Shown: in pieces, positions 20,691 through 28,540 of the stretch
Numbering within the stretch: position 1 is the first letter of the stretch
Layout of the letters: every line of letters starts with the position of its first letter
NCBI GenBank assembly: GCA_937775295.1
Contig: CALKBZ010000041.1
Span: 1-60,148, forward strand
Length of the DNA: 60,148 nt
Direction of reading: 5' to 3'
From: an uncultured Opitutales bacterium
Lineage (GTDB): Bacteria; Verrucomicrobiota; Verrucomicrobiia; Opitutales; Coraliomargaritaceae
Notes under the pieces: generated by a model
What the model saw: only the letters and a program-made list of their open reading frames with translations
The model's database searches: none
What the model was told of the DNA's origin: nothing
Translations under genes and position numbers: made by a program

Positions 20691-21707
20691 ATGTATTTAA
20701 GACTCGTTCAAAGACTGGCAATTGGTGCGGCTTTGTTGCTCTCGCAGCTGTGTCTGCAGGCGGAATTGATTTGGCCAACGCCGAACTCGGCTTTTCAAAA
20801 AGGTCAGCCGATCGAGACATTTATCCAAGCGACTGCTTCGGGTGTGCCTGAGTCCGGCTTGTTTGGCTGCGTGCGTAATGGCGGTGGGCGCTTTCACGAG
20901 GGCTTGGATCTGTTTCCAGTCGATCGCGATCAGCGCGGCGAACCCACCGATGAGGTGTATGCGGTTTTACCAGGACGTATTGTGCATGTGAGTAAAACTG
21001 CCGGGCATAGTAGTTATGGCCGTTATATTGTGGTCGAGCATGATCAACAGGTGCCTGCGTTTCATACCCTCTACGCGCATTTGGCGAGTATCGGAGAGGG
21101 CATCATGGTCGGAGCTCAGGTTGATTCGGGTGCGAAGCTCGGGGTCATGGGCCGGTCGGCATCGTATTCGATTCCAAGCTCGCGCGCGCATCTGCACTTT
21201 GAAATGGGCTTTCGCCTGACGAATGATTTTCAGGGGTGGTATGATCGACAGAAGTTCGGTAGTAAAAATCACCATGGCATGTGGAATGGGATGAACTTGG
21301 TGAGCATCGATCCGCTCGATTTCTATGAATCGATTCGCCAGGGGCAGGTGAGCAACCTGTATGAATATTTGAAATTGATTCCGGCGATCGCGCGCATTCG
21401 GGTGCAGATCACGGATGTGCCTGACTTTGTCAAAGCGTATCCAGCATTGGTCACGCGCCCGTATGTAGGCAAGCAGTTGGTGGCTTGGGATATCGCATTT
21501 TCGCAGTATGGCGTGCCGAAAGAGTGGACCCCGCGTTTTGCGGACGAAGCCATTGGCGGTCGCCTCGGTGATGTCAAAATACTGGCTTATAGCCCGACGC
21601 TATTGAAGCAGCAGAATTGCCGTCGTGTGTTGGATGTGGGCGGTACGAAGCCAACGATTTCCTCTGGCACACTGAGCACATTGAAAAAGCTGTTTGGATT
21701 TAACTAG
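20691..21707 (+). CDS. secreted M23-family metallopeptidase
   Basis: Predicted peptidoglycan endopeptidase. It has a signal peptide (residues about 1-25) and then a LytM/peptidase M23 domain with zinc motif H69-E-G-L-D73, the TLYAHL segment with H130, and H167-L-H169-F-E. These are all the residues expected for an active enzyme. About 150 residues follow the domain without recognised similarity, giving 338 in total. ATG 20691 is taken as start; a GTG two codons earlier is possible. The gene closes a three-gene run with the preceding lipoprotein. Confidence 0.9.
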   Translation: MYLRLVQRLAIGAALLLSQLCLQAELIWPTPNSAFQKGQPIETFIQATASGVPESGLFGCVRNGGGRFHEGLDLFPVDRDQRGEPTDEVYAVLPGRIVHVSKTAGHSSYGRYIVVEHDQQVPAFHTLYAHLASIGEGIMVGAQVDSGAKLGVMGRSASYSIPSSRAHLHFEMGFRLTNDFQGWYDRQKFGSKNHHGMWNGMNLVSIDPLDFYESIRQGQVSNLYEYLKLIPAIARIRVQITDVPDFVKAYPALVTRPYVGKQLVAWDIAFSQYGVPKEWTPRFADEAIGGRLGDVKILAYSPTLLKQQNCRRVLDVGGTKPTISSGTLSTLKKLFGFN

Positions 21708-21929
21708 GGAGTGGTATTATTGACGGCAATGTGGACCTGACGCTGCTCATCCTTGCCAGTTTTAGCAGTTTAGATTGCTCAGCCCTGCTACGAGTCACTG
21801 TTTGAGTTCCCCCATTACCTGTCGCGGCGCTGCTTGCGTCGTGCCGATTTGCACGCAGTGTATCGATCAGCCTCGGGCGCAAGAATCGACATACAACGAT
21901 GTTTCATTCCTTGGTAGTCTACAGAAACT

Positions 21930-21962
21930 AAAAAACCCTCAGGACTGGAAGTCACTGAGGGC
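21930..21962 (-). terminator. intrinsic terminator after tRNA-Glu
   Basis: Read on the minus strand, CCCTCAG, a 12-base loop and CTGAGGG are followed by a run of six T. The hairpin lies 8 bases after the encoded CCA of the tRNA gene, so it is the natural end of the tRNA transcript. Confidence 0.9.
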
Positions 21963-21966
21963 ATTA

Positions 21967-22047
<81 letters not shown>

Positions 22048-22064
22048 GTGATGCGAAGTCACGG

Positions 22065-22092
22065 AAGCTACGTTTCAGGGGACGGCCTGCAA
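22065..22092 (-). promoter_or_regulatory. possible promoter for tRNA-Glu
   Basis: On the minus strand TTGCAG, a 16-base spacer and TAGCTT lie about 17 bases upstream of the tRNA 5' end. The -35 box fits the sigma-70 pattern at four of six positions and the -10 box is weak, so this is only a suggestion supported by position. Confidence 0.3.
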
Positions 22093-22176
22093 GACTTTTT
22101 TAAGAAATGATACATTTTTTCCTGATCTGTAGAGAAACCGTTTGCCCATGGGCTTTGAGGAACTAAATATTGTGTT

Positions 22177-23094
22177 ATGAATATTGACTCTTTGCCTTTT
22201 CCGATGCCAGCTGAACCACTCCTTAAGGTTCAGGGATTGCCTTATCCGCTGGTCGCCTCGGGTAAGGTGCGTGATGTGTTTGATCTGGGCGATGCCTTGC
22301 TGATGGTCGCCAGCGATCGTGTGTCGGCCTTCGATGTAATTATGCATGAGGGCCTAGCTGGGAAGGGCGTATTATTGACGCAGATCAGTCTCTATTGGTT
22401 CGCTCGTGCGGCTGCGATTACTCCGCACCATTTAGTCGATGAGCATTCGGCGCGGATCGTCGAGCTGGGGAAGGCCCACCCAGAGTTGGAGCACCGTAGT
22501 ATGATCGTGAAGAAGCTGAAGCCCCTGCCAATCGAGGCAGTAGCGCGTGGTTATCTATCTGGATCAGGTTGGAAGGCTTACCAAGAGACGGGTAAGCTCT
22601 TTGAATATAGATTGCCTAAAGGCCTGCAGGACAGCAGCCAACTGCCGGAACCTCTGTTTACACCGACGACTAAAGTCGCGAGCGGCCATGATATGCCGAT
22701 CGATTGTGCGGATGCGGGGAAGTTGATTGGCATGGAGTTATTTCAGCGGGTGCACGATTTGAGTATCGCCCTATATCAAATGGGAGTCGAGCGGGCGGAG
22801 GCGGCCAATTTGATTCTGGCTGATACAAAGTTTGAATTTGGTCTGGATGAAGCGGGAGAACTCTACCTGATCGACGAGATTTTGACGCCAGACTCTTCGC
22901 GTTACTGGCCGCGTGAGGGCTACGCTCCTGGCGGCGCGCAGGCCTCGTTTGATAAACAGTTTGTGCGCGATTACTTGGAGTCGTTGGATTGGGATAAAAC
23001 ACCGCCACCGCCAGCATTACCGGAAGCTGTACTAGCGGGTACTCTTCAACGCTATATCGAAGCCTACACGACCATTGTTTCCAATAATGAGTGA
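22177..23094 (+). CDS. purC: SAICAR synthetase
   Basis: Purine synthesis step joining CAIR and aspartate with ATP to form SAICAR. The 305-residue sequence has SGKVRDVFDLGDALLMVASD near residue 28, KPLPIEAVARGYLSGSGW near 118 and DTKFEFGLDEAG plus LIDEILTPDSSRYW in the ATP-grasp-like half. This is the longer (about 300 residue) form seen in many non-proteobacterial and fungal enzymes, compared with about 240 in E. coli. The promoter must lie in the 130 bases shared with the divergent tRNA gene. Confidence 0.96.
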   Translation: MNIDSLPFPMPAEPLLKVQGLPYPLVASGKVRDVFDLGDALLMVASDRVSAFDVIMHEGLAGKGVLLTQISLYWFARAAAITPHHLVDEHSARIVELGKAHPELEHRSMIVKKLKPLPIEAVARGYLSGSGWKAYQETGKLFEYRLPKGLQDSSQLPEPLFTPTTKVASGHDMPIDCADAGKLIGMELFQRVHDLSIALYQMGVERAEAANLILADTKFEFGLDEAGELYLIDEILTPDSSRYWPREGYAPGGAQASFDKQFVRDYLESLDWDKTPPPPALPEAVLAGTLQRYIEAYTTIVSNNE

Positions 23095-23172
23095 GAGTGA
23101 GAAAGTGAAAATTCCCTGATATACGCTACTTTCATACCTTCGCACATTCCTACCTGCTCACTCTCTTAGCGT

Positions 23173-23631
23173 ATGCCTATTTGGCTGATTGATATATTTG
23201 CTGCATCTGATCTGAATAGTACGTTCTGGTTCATTGCGTGTATGACGATGCCATTCTGGTTCGGTATGATTGTACTACCTGATGCGCGGTTGGTACGACT
23301 GCTGGCGCAACCTTTGCTAGTGGCGCCGCTCTATTGCACGGTGTTTTTTGTATTGTTGTGGAAGTGGTATCACGCTTCGCTGTTCCCAGACCCTATGGTA
23401 GAGCTCAGTTATTCAGCAGCACAAGGACTGACGCGGCATCCTGCCGCATTTCTGTCATTTTATTGTAACTTTCAGATTATGAATTTGGCCCTCGGCAGCA
23501 TGATGTATCAGAAAAGTCTGCGTTCAGGCTTTCGAGTACCCATCGAGCTACTGCTTTGTTGGTTGTTGGGAGCTCCTGCGTTTATACCTTTTGTAGTGCG
23601 TTTACTATTGAGGAGGCAATCCATCCGATGA
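23173..23631 (+). CDS. small membrane protein, ABA4/DUF4281-like
   Basis: A 152-residue protein with about four membrane helices (residues 8-32, 38-63, 95-115 and 122-146). The order PFWFGMIVLPD, a mid-protein segment with NFQIMNLALGSMM, and a GAPAFIPFVVRLLLRR ending resembles the ABA4-like DUF4281 family. That family is linked in plants to neoxanthin synthesis, but its bacterial role is unknown. Similarity is by pattern only. Its TGA overlaps the ATG of the metallophosphoesterase gene (ATGA), and the latter's ribosome site (GAGGAGGC) lies inside it, so the two are translationally coupled. Confidence 0.7.
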   Translation: MPIWLIDIFAASDLNSTFWFIACMTMPFWFGMIVLPDARLVRLLAQPLLVAPLYCTVFFVLLWKWYHASLFPDPMVELSYSAAQGLTRHPAAFLSFYCNFQIMNLALGSMMYQKSLRSGFRVPIELLLCWLLGAPAFIPFVVRLLLRRQSIR

Positions 23632-24752
23632 AGGAGTTATCTGAATTGGCGATGACCGATATCGGCACTCGCAGCCGAGGCAATCGCCCTTGGCGCTTGG
23701 GGGTTTGGTCAGCGGTGATGGTGCTCTGCTATGTGTTGGTTCGCAATTTACTGTATGTGAACGCGGGAATGTTGAGGCCCAATTTCACCGAGATCCATAA
23801 GGCCTATGATTTTAACCTGTGGGAATTGCCGATGACATTGTTCGGCGTCGCTATTTTTTTTGCTTTATTGGCGGCGACGTGGCGCGGGCTACGCAGGAGG
23901 CTCATTTGGGCTGCGCTACTGTATGTGTTTATTGCGGTCGATTTATTGGGTTTGCGGTATTATGTGACTAACGTAGAGCCGCAACGCTTGGTCGTGAAGC
24001 ATGTCCGACTAGAGACGCCAAAACTCACTCAGCCAATACGGCTGTTACATATTTCAGATATTCAAGCAGGTCGTATCACCGACTATGAAGTAGAGATATT
24101 TGAACAGATCAAAGCACTTAGCCCCGATTTAATCCTCAATACGGGCGATTTCCTTCAAGTCGTGCCGCCTGCGACTTTTGCCTCTGAATTTCCGAAGTTG
24201 CTGGCTCTTATCAAGGAGGTGAATCCGCGACTCGGCACGTATGCGGTGTATGGCGATACCGAGCGTGAGCTCTACAGCATTCGTGCGGATCAGTTGGCGC
24301 CACTGAAGGTATTGTCGTCGCGCTCGGCCCAGATTAATACAGGCGGGGGAACTATTAATTTGCATGGCTTAAGTTTATACCAATCAAAGAATCAACTCTG
24401 GGCCACGCGTACAGTGGAGCACTGGTTGGATCAAAGCCAGTCGAGTGACTTCCGCATTTTATTTGGCCATGCGCCGGATTATGCGCTGAATGTCGTGGAT
24501 TTACCGATCGACCTCTGCTTGGCAGGGCATACACACGGCGGCCAAGTTCGCTTGCCGTGGTATGGAGCGCTGGTGATCGACAGTGAAGTGCCGAAGGAGT
24601 GGGCGAGAGGTTTCAGGCGAATAGGCATCCCTTACTTGAATGTCTCGGCTGGCGCTGGTTCGAATCGATTCGAAGGATTGCCGCCACTTCGCTTTAATTG
24701 CCCGACTGAGATGACTTTGATTGAGTTGGTGCCGCTGCGGTCGATTCGCTAA
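23628..24752 (+). CDS. membrane-anchored metallophosphoesterase (YaeI/YkoQ-like)
   Basis: A 374-residue calcineurin-like phosphoesterase with three hydrophobic helices in the first 125 residues, so the catalytic domain is anchored in the membrane. Metal-site motifs are HISDIQAG (Asp kept, usual His replaced by Gln), LNTGDF (complete), YGDTE where the family has GNHD/E, FGHAPD and AGHTHGGQ (complete). Two of five blocks are therefore unusual and activity may differ from UDP-diacylglucosamine-type relatives. ATG 23628 is well supported by GAGGAGG 12 bases upstream and the ATGA overlap with the preceding gene. It converges on the TetR gene with only 7 bases between the stops. Confidence 0.85.
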   Translation: MKELSELAMTDIGTRSRGNRPWRLGVWSAVMVLCYVLVRNLLYVNAGMLRPNFTEIHKAYDFNLWELPMTLFGVAIFFALLAATWRGLRRRLIWAALLYVFIAVDLLGLRYYVTNVEPQRLVVKHVRLETPKLTQPIRLLHISDIQAGRITDYEVEIFEQIKALSPDLILNTGDFLQVVPPATFASEFPKLLALIKEVNPRLGTYAVYGDTERELYSIRADQLAPLKVLSSRSAQINTGGGTINLHGLSLYQSKNQLWATRTVEHWLDQSQSSDFRILFGHAPDYALNVVDLPIDLCLAGHTHGGQVRLPWYGALVIDSEVPKEWARGFRRIGIPYLNVSAGAGSNRFEGLPPLRFNCPTEMTLIELVPLRSIR

Positions 24753-24759
24753 AGATACC

Positions 24760-25386
24760 TTAAAGTAAGTTGGTCGGCAACTGGTCTTCGATTAGATAGG
24801 CAGTGGTCGTTGCTGCCTGCAACACATGACCCGTCGCAATGCCACTTGCGATGTGATCAATGCAGCCAGAGTTGACGCGCTCATCACACAACTCGGCTTC
24901 GATGATCAGCGCAGTCAGTTCCGTCAATCGTTTCCAATTTTCGCGCGCAGCGTAGTCTAAGCCAGTCGATAGGTGCTCAGAGAGTTTTTGCCATACCTCT
25001 TTCCATTGCTTTGAGAAATGCTCAGTGAGTGGATTGGTCTCCGCCTTGCGCCAACGAAGTATCTGGTGCGTGGCTCTATCGGCACGGATATGGTGAGTTA
25101 ACACGCGAGCGAGTGGATGAATGATCTCAGCGGCGGGCAGATCCGCTTTAAGTTTGAGCGAGTTCAGTAGCTCATCCAGCGAAGGTAGCCATTGTCGACT
25201 CTCGGCGACTCGGAGTAAGAGGCCCTGTAGATTCCCAAAATAGCGATATATCAGCACTTTGTCGGCACCTGCTTTGTGTGCGACTGCGTTGACTCCCAAG
25301 GCGCAGCAACCATCGTGCGCAACCAACTCCAATACAGCATTGAGAAACTTTTCTTCGGTTTTGGCGCGAGATCGTGTGCGAGGCAT
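24760..25386 (-). CDS. TetR-family transcriptional regulator
   Basis: A 208-residue repressor-type protein with an N-terminal three-helix DNA-binding domain (residues about 8-55). The recognition region reads LGVNAVAHKAGADKVLIYRYFGN, the most conserved part of the family (split here between positions 30 and 53). The remaining 150 residues are helical and variable, for ligand binding and dimerisation. No obvious target gene is divergently transcribed within 100 bases, so its operator and ligand are unknown. The basic start MPRTRSRAK is typical. Confidence 0.88.
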   Translation of the reverse strand: MPRTRSRAKTEEKFLNAVLELVAHDGCCALGVNAVAHKAGADKVLIYRYFGNLQGLLLRVAESRQWLPSLDELLNSLKLKADLPAAEIIHPLARVLTHHIRADRATHQILRWRKAETNPLTEHFSKQWKEVWQKLSEHLSTGLDYAARENWKRLTELTALIIEAELCDERVNSGCIDHIASGIATGHVLQAATTTAYLIEDQLPTNLL

Positions 25387-25446
25387 TCAGTAAACCTACT
25401 AGAGTTTTACTACGGGCGGCAAGTCTTGCTCTTGTTAAATATCGTT

Positions 25447-25908
25447 TTATCGGGCAATATCGTCTTGACCGATGATTTTTAGCTGATGCAGAGCGATTGT
25501 TTCAGCCGCGAGTTCGTTGTCATCTAGGCTGATTGCCAGCGCAGAGCGATTATTTGGGCGCGAGACGAAAGGATAGGTGTAGTGGATGTTGATTTCCGCC
25601 TGCACGAGTGCCGCAGTGACTTTCTTAATATCTGCTTCACTGACTAATTCGACTGCGATGAGTTCACTTTGTACGAATGAGAATTGATGCTCGATGAGTA
25701 GCTTTTGTGCTTCTTCGGGGTAGTCGACAATGATGCGAATGATTGAGCTGTCTGTCGTGTCGAGAATCGAAAGTGCCATAATGTGCACTTCGTGAATAGA
25801 AAGTAAGCCGATGATTTTGTTGAGCCGGCCGACTTTATTATCGGTATGGATCGAAAATTGGATGACGGGGCGAAAAGCCCCTGGTCTGCGCATTACATCT
25901 GTCGACAT
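25447..25908 (-). CDS. tandem ACT-domain protein
   Basis: A 153-residue cytoplasmic protein made of two ACT-like modules. The first is at about residues 12-78 ([20 protein letters not shown], then SIIRIIVD). The second is at about 80-150 ([20 protein letters not shown], then ALAISLDD). ACT pairs of this kind bind amino acids and are regulatory; no enzyme domain is attached. ATG 25908 is preferred. An in-frame ATG at 26016 would add 36 residues encoded partly by an 8-base tandem repeat. The gene is on the same strand as the TetR gene, 60 bases upstream of it. Confidence 0.85.
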   Translation of the reverse strand: MSTDVMRRPGAFRPVIQFSIHTDNKVGRLNKIIGLLSIHEVHIMALSILDTTDSSIIRIIVDYPEEAQKLLIEHQFSFVQSELIAVELVSEADIKKVTAALVQAEINIHYTYPFVSRPNNRSALAISLDDNELAAETIALHQLKIIGQDDIAR

Positions 25909-25967
25909 AGGTATATAATAATACGCATCGTGCGTCGTCTTGCACGTATTTTTTTTAGTCCATGAAT

Positions 25968-26020
25968 CTGTGTATCTGTGTAGTCTGTGCAACTGTGCAA
26001 CTGTGTATCTGTGCAACTGT
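25968..26020. repeat. octanucleotide tandem repeat
   Basis: About six and a half copies of an 8-base unit CTGTGYAW (CTGTGTAT and CTGTGCAA variants, one copy carrying an extra base). It lies 60-110 bases upstream of the ACT gene start, in its leader or promoter region and inside an in-frame 5' extension of it. A repeat of 8 bases can shift frame or promoter spacing by slippage. Confidence 0.85.
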
Positions 26021-26417
26021 ACTAGCGGTCGACGTTTTTCAGTTTATTATTAGCTACCTTACAGGATTGGTCTGATCTGGTAGGTATTGTCCAAGCTTGC
26101 ACTATTTAGCCTGTAAATATCTGTAATTTAAGCTCCTATTCGGGTGTTTTACTTTGCTAAGTATATAGCATTTCTAAGTATCAAGTCATCATTTATTGCC
26201 AATACAATACGCCGCTGTTACAAACAGCTGACATCAATGATTATTACGGTACGGCCAATGCTTCCCCTAATTTCAGAGACTGGGATCTGCTTTTGCCGAT
26301 TTTTTGATGCGTTTAAAATCCCAGAGGCAAGCGCACCAGCCGTTGCAGGTTAATGTTACTTTTCGGTTGTTACTGCACGACGCCATAATTGCGGGTGTAT
26401 ATGATTAGGAGTGAAGC
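26021..26417. other. intergenic stretch, A+T-rich
   Basis: About 400 bases with no convincing gene. A 69-codon open frame on the plus strand (26144-26353) has no recognisable features and is probably chance. No RNA or repeat was recognised. Confidence 0.5.
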
Positions 26418-26729
26418 TTATACGGCAGCAAGGGCACGCTGTATAAAGATTTGCAGGCGTTGAGCTGCGGTGATCACTGCAACTAGATCACCGTGATGAT
26501 TCACGAGTTCTAAGGCCTGACTACAGAGCAGATCAAATATTCTGTTAATTTGAAGCATCGAGAGAAAAGTCTGAAGCAAATGAATCATCTGCACATGGTT
26601 CTTAGCGACAATGATTTCTGTTGAGCCAAAACGAGAGGAACTGGTCAACGGGACATTGCAGGCACTTCCCAAGGCGACCTTCTCTAAGTACGGGGGCATT
26701 TGGGTGAGCTTTGGCGTCCAGAACTCCAT
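26418..26729 (-). CDS. doubtful small ORF, hypothetical
   Basis: A 103-residue open frame downstream of lipA on the same strand. Its C-terminal 60 residues would be mostly helical (VQMIHLLQTFLSMLQ, then ALELVNHHGDLVAVI), which gives it some protein-like character, but no family is recognised. The start is uncertain and no ribosome site is evident. It may be chance or a decayed gene, and is listed so the 400-base stretch after lipA is not left blank. Confidence 0.25.
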   Translation of the reverse strand: MEFWTPKLTQMPPYLEKVALGSACNVPLTSSSRFGSTEIIVAKNHVQMIHLLQTFLSMLQINRIFDLLCSQALELVNHHGDLVAVITAAQRLQIFIQRALAAV

Positions 26730-26824
26730 TACGCAATTTGAAGTTGTTCCAAATGATACGCGCTGTGCACAAAAAAGCGATGACTGTTAAATCATCGCTG
26801 TTGATTGATTGAACTGATCGAGCG

Positions 26825-27748
26825 CTAAAAAGAGACGACTTCGGCGGCTTCTTTTTCGGCTTTTTGGGCGTCGAGCATTGCTTTGCGGCGGGCGCGGACG
26901 TCAAACATCGCAGACTGTTCTTCGGCGTGATAAGAGGAGCGGACGAGTGGACCAGACTCGCAGGCACCGAAGCCGATACTAAAGGCGTATTCTTTCCACT
27001 CGGCAAATTCCTCAGGTGTCACCCAACGATCGATTGGTTGGTGTTTTTTGCTGGGTTGCAGGTATTGGCCAATCGTCAAAATATCGACGCCGATTTTTTG
27101 CATATCTTGGAGAACTTGTTTGATCTCTTCTTCCTTCTCACCGATGCCGAGCATGATGCCAGATTTAGTGGTAAAGCCGCGAGATTTGGCGTGTTCGAGT
27201 ACCCATAGGGAGCGGTCGTAGCGGGCGGTCTTACGGATCGGCCGTTGCAGGCGTTCGACCGTCTCAAGGTTGTGATTGAAAATGTCGGGGCAGGCGTCGA
27301 GCACCACGTCGAGGTATTCTTGCTGTCCTCGGAAGTCAGCAGTGAGTACTTCGACAGCACACTCGGGGGAGCGGTGATGGATCGCGCGGATGGTGGCGGC
27401 CCAGACCCCGGCGCCACCGTCTTTGAGATCATCGCGCGCCACGGAGGTGATTACGGCGTGCTTCAAATTCATTTTGGCAATTGATTCGGCGACACGAGCG
27501 GGCTCGCCGAGATCAAGCTCAGTCGGGCGACCTGTGTTAATCGCGCAGAAGGTGCACGAACGTGTGCAGATGTTGCCGAGGATCATGACAGTCGCCGTAC
27601 CTCGCGACCAACATTCGCCCATGTTTGGGCACTGTGCGCTTTTACAGACTGTGTGCAGGTCGTTTTTGTCAACGATCTCGCGCACTGCCTTGTACTCGAG
27701 GCTGGTGGGCAGCTTCGCTCGGAGCCATTCTGGTTTACGATTGTTCAT
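26825..27748 (-). CDS. lipA: lipoyl synthase
   Basis: Radical-SAM enzyme inserting two sulphurs into protein-bound octanoyl groups. Both iron-sulphur sites are complete: the auxiliary cluster C35-X4-C40-X5-C46 (CKSAQCPNMGEC) and the radical-SAM cluster C61-X3-C65-X2-C68 (CTRSCTFC). The C-terminal RSSYHAEE ends with the serine-containing segment typical of LipA. ATG 27748 gives 307 residues and lies inside the last codons of lipB (14-base overlap), so lipB and lipA are translated together. Confidence 0.96.
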   Translation of the reverse strand: MNNRKPEWLRAKLPTSLEYKAVREIVDKNDLHTVCKSAQCPNMGECWSRGTATVMILGNICTRSCTFCAINTGRPTELDLGEPARVAESIAKMNLKHAVITSVARDDLKDGGAGVWAATIRAIHHRSPECAVEVLTADFRGQQEYLDVVLDACPDIFNHNLETVERLQRPIRKTARYDRSLWVLEHAKSRGFTTKSGIMLGIGEKEEEIKQVLQDMQKIGVDILTIGQYLQPSKKHQPIDRWVTPEEFAEWKEYAFSIGFGACESGPLVRSSYHAEEQSAMFDVRARRKAMLDAQKAEKEAAEVVSF

Positions 27749-28418
27749 TAAGGGGGGTAGTGTTCCGAAAAACGTTCTTAAATTCAACTGCTAAACGCGC
27801 TTTTACTTCATCTAGGTCTATTGTCCCGCCGAGTTCAGCCTGCATCGAGGTGACGGTGCCGTCGGTGATGCCACAGGGCACGATGCCAGCAAAATGACCC
27901 ATGTCGGGATTCACGTTGAGCGCGAAGCCGTGGTAAGTCACCCAGCTGCGCACAGCCACGCCAATTGCGCAGATTTTACGCACGTCGAGCCAGATCCCGG
28001 TCTGGCCTTTGCGTCGAGTCGTCTGCAATCCGAAGGTGGCGAGGGTGCGAATGACAACTTCTTCAAGGTCGCGAAGGTAGGCGTGCAGGTCGCGCCGCGC
28101 TTGAAGAGAGATAATCGGGTAGCCGACGATTTGGCCAGGTCCGTGGTAAGTAATGTCGCCACCGCGGTTGCTGCGGATAACTTGCACGCCTTTTGCTTTG
28201 AGTTGCGCTTCGTTCCAGATCAGGTGTTGTTCGGCACCCTTGCGCATGCCGATCGTAAATACGGGGGCGTGCTCGGTGAATACAAGTGTGTCAGGTACCT
28301 CGCCAGTTCGCCTAAGATCGACTAGCGCTTTTTGGCGCTCCAGTGCGGCTTGATACTCGGTGCGTCCCCAGTCGATGGTTTCGAGCGCTGGGGTTGAGTT
28401 GGAGGCATCTGTTGGCAT
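27735..28418 (-). CDS. lipB: octanoyltransferase (lipoate synthesis)
   Basis: Transfers octanoate from acyl carrier protein to lipoate-dependent proteins, providing the LipA substrate. The 227-residue sequence shows SNRGGDITYHGPGQIVGYPI around residue 83, the catalytic Lys in RKICAIG, the THG-like VTYHGFALNV, and the acyl-accepting Cys in IVPCGI. ATG 28418 is used; a TTG four codons earlier also fits the frame. It overlaps lipA by 14 bases, making a two-gene lipoate unit. Confidence 0.95.
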   Translation of the reverse strand: MPTDASNSTPALETIDWGRTEYQAALERQKALVDLRRTGEVPDTLVFTEHAPVFTIGMRKGAEQHLIWNEAQLKAKGVQVIRSNRGGDITYHGPGQIVGYPIISLQARRDLHAYLRDLEEVVIRTLATFGLQTTRRKGQTGIWLDVRKICAIGVAVRSWVTYHGFALNVNPDMGHFAGIVPCGITDGTVTSMQAELGGTIDLDEVKARLAVEFKNVFRNTTPLNEQS

Positions 28419-28540
28419 GTGACTTAGCAATTTTGCTCTGCATCTGGTCGTCGGCTATGGCATACAAAGCCAAGGGTGGCCGCGCTCGATTAAAACAAAT
28501 TTGGTTCTGTTTTCTGCAAGACGCGCGGTAAGCTGAGGCC

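Noticed and set aside
22048-22176. Purine riboswitch upstream of purC
   Set aside because: The 130-base gap is mostly tRNA promoter region and shows no three-way-junction pattern or conserved riboswitch loops.
25968-26020. Possible CRISPR array
   Set aside because: Units are only 8 bases and directly abutting, with no spacers and no cas genes nearby.
26144-26353. 69-codon plus-strand frame in the gap before lipA
   Set aside because: No recognisable motif; A+T-rich chance frame without a ribosome site.
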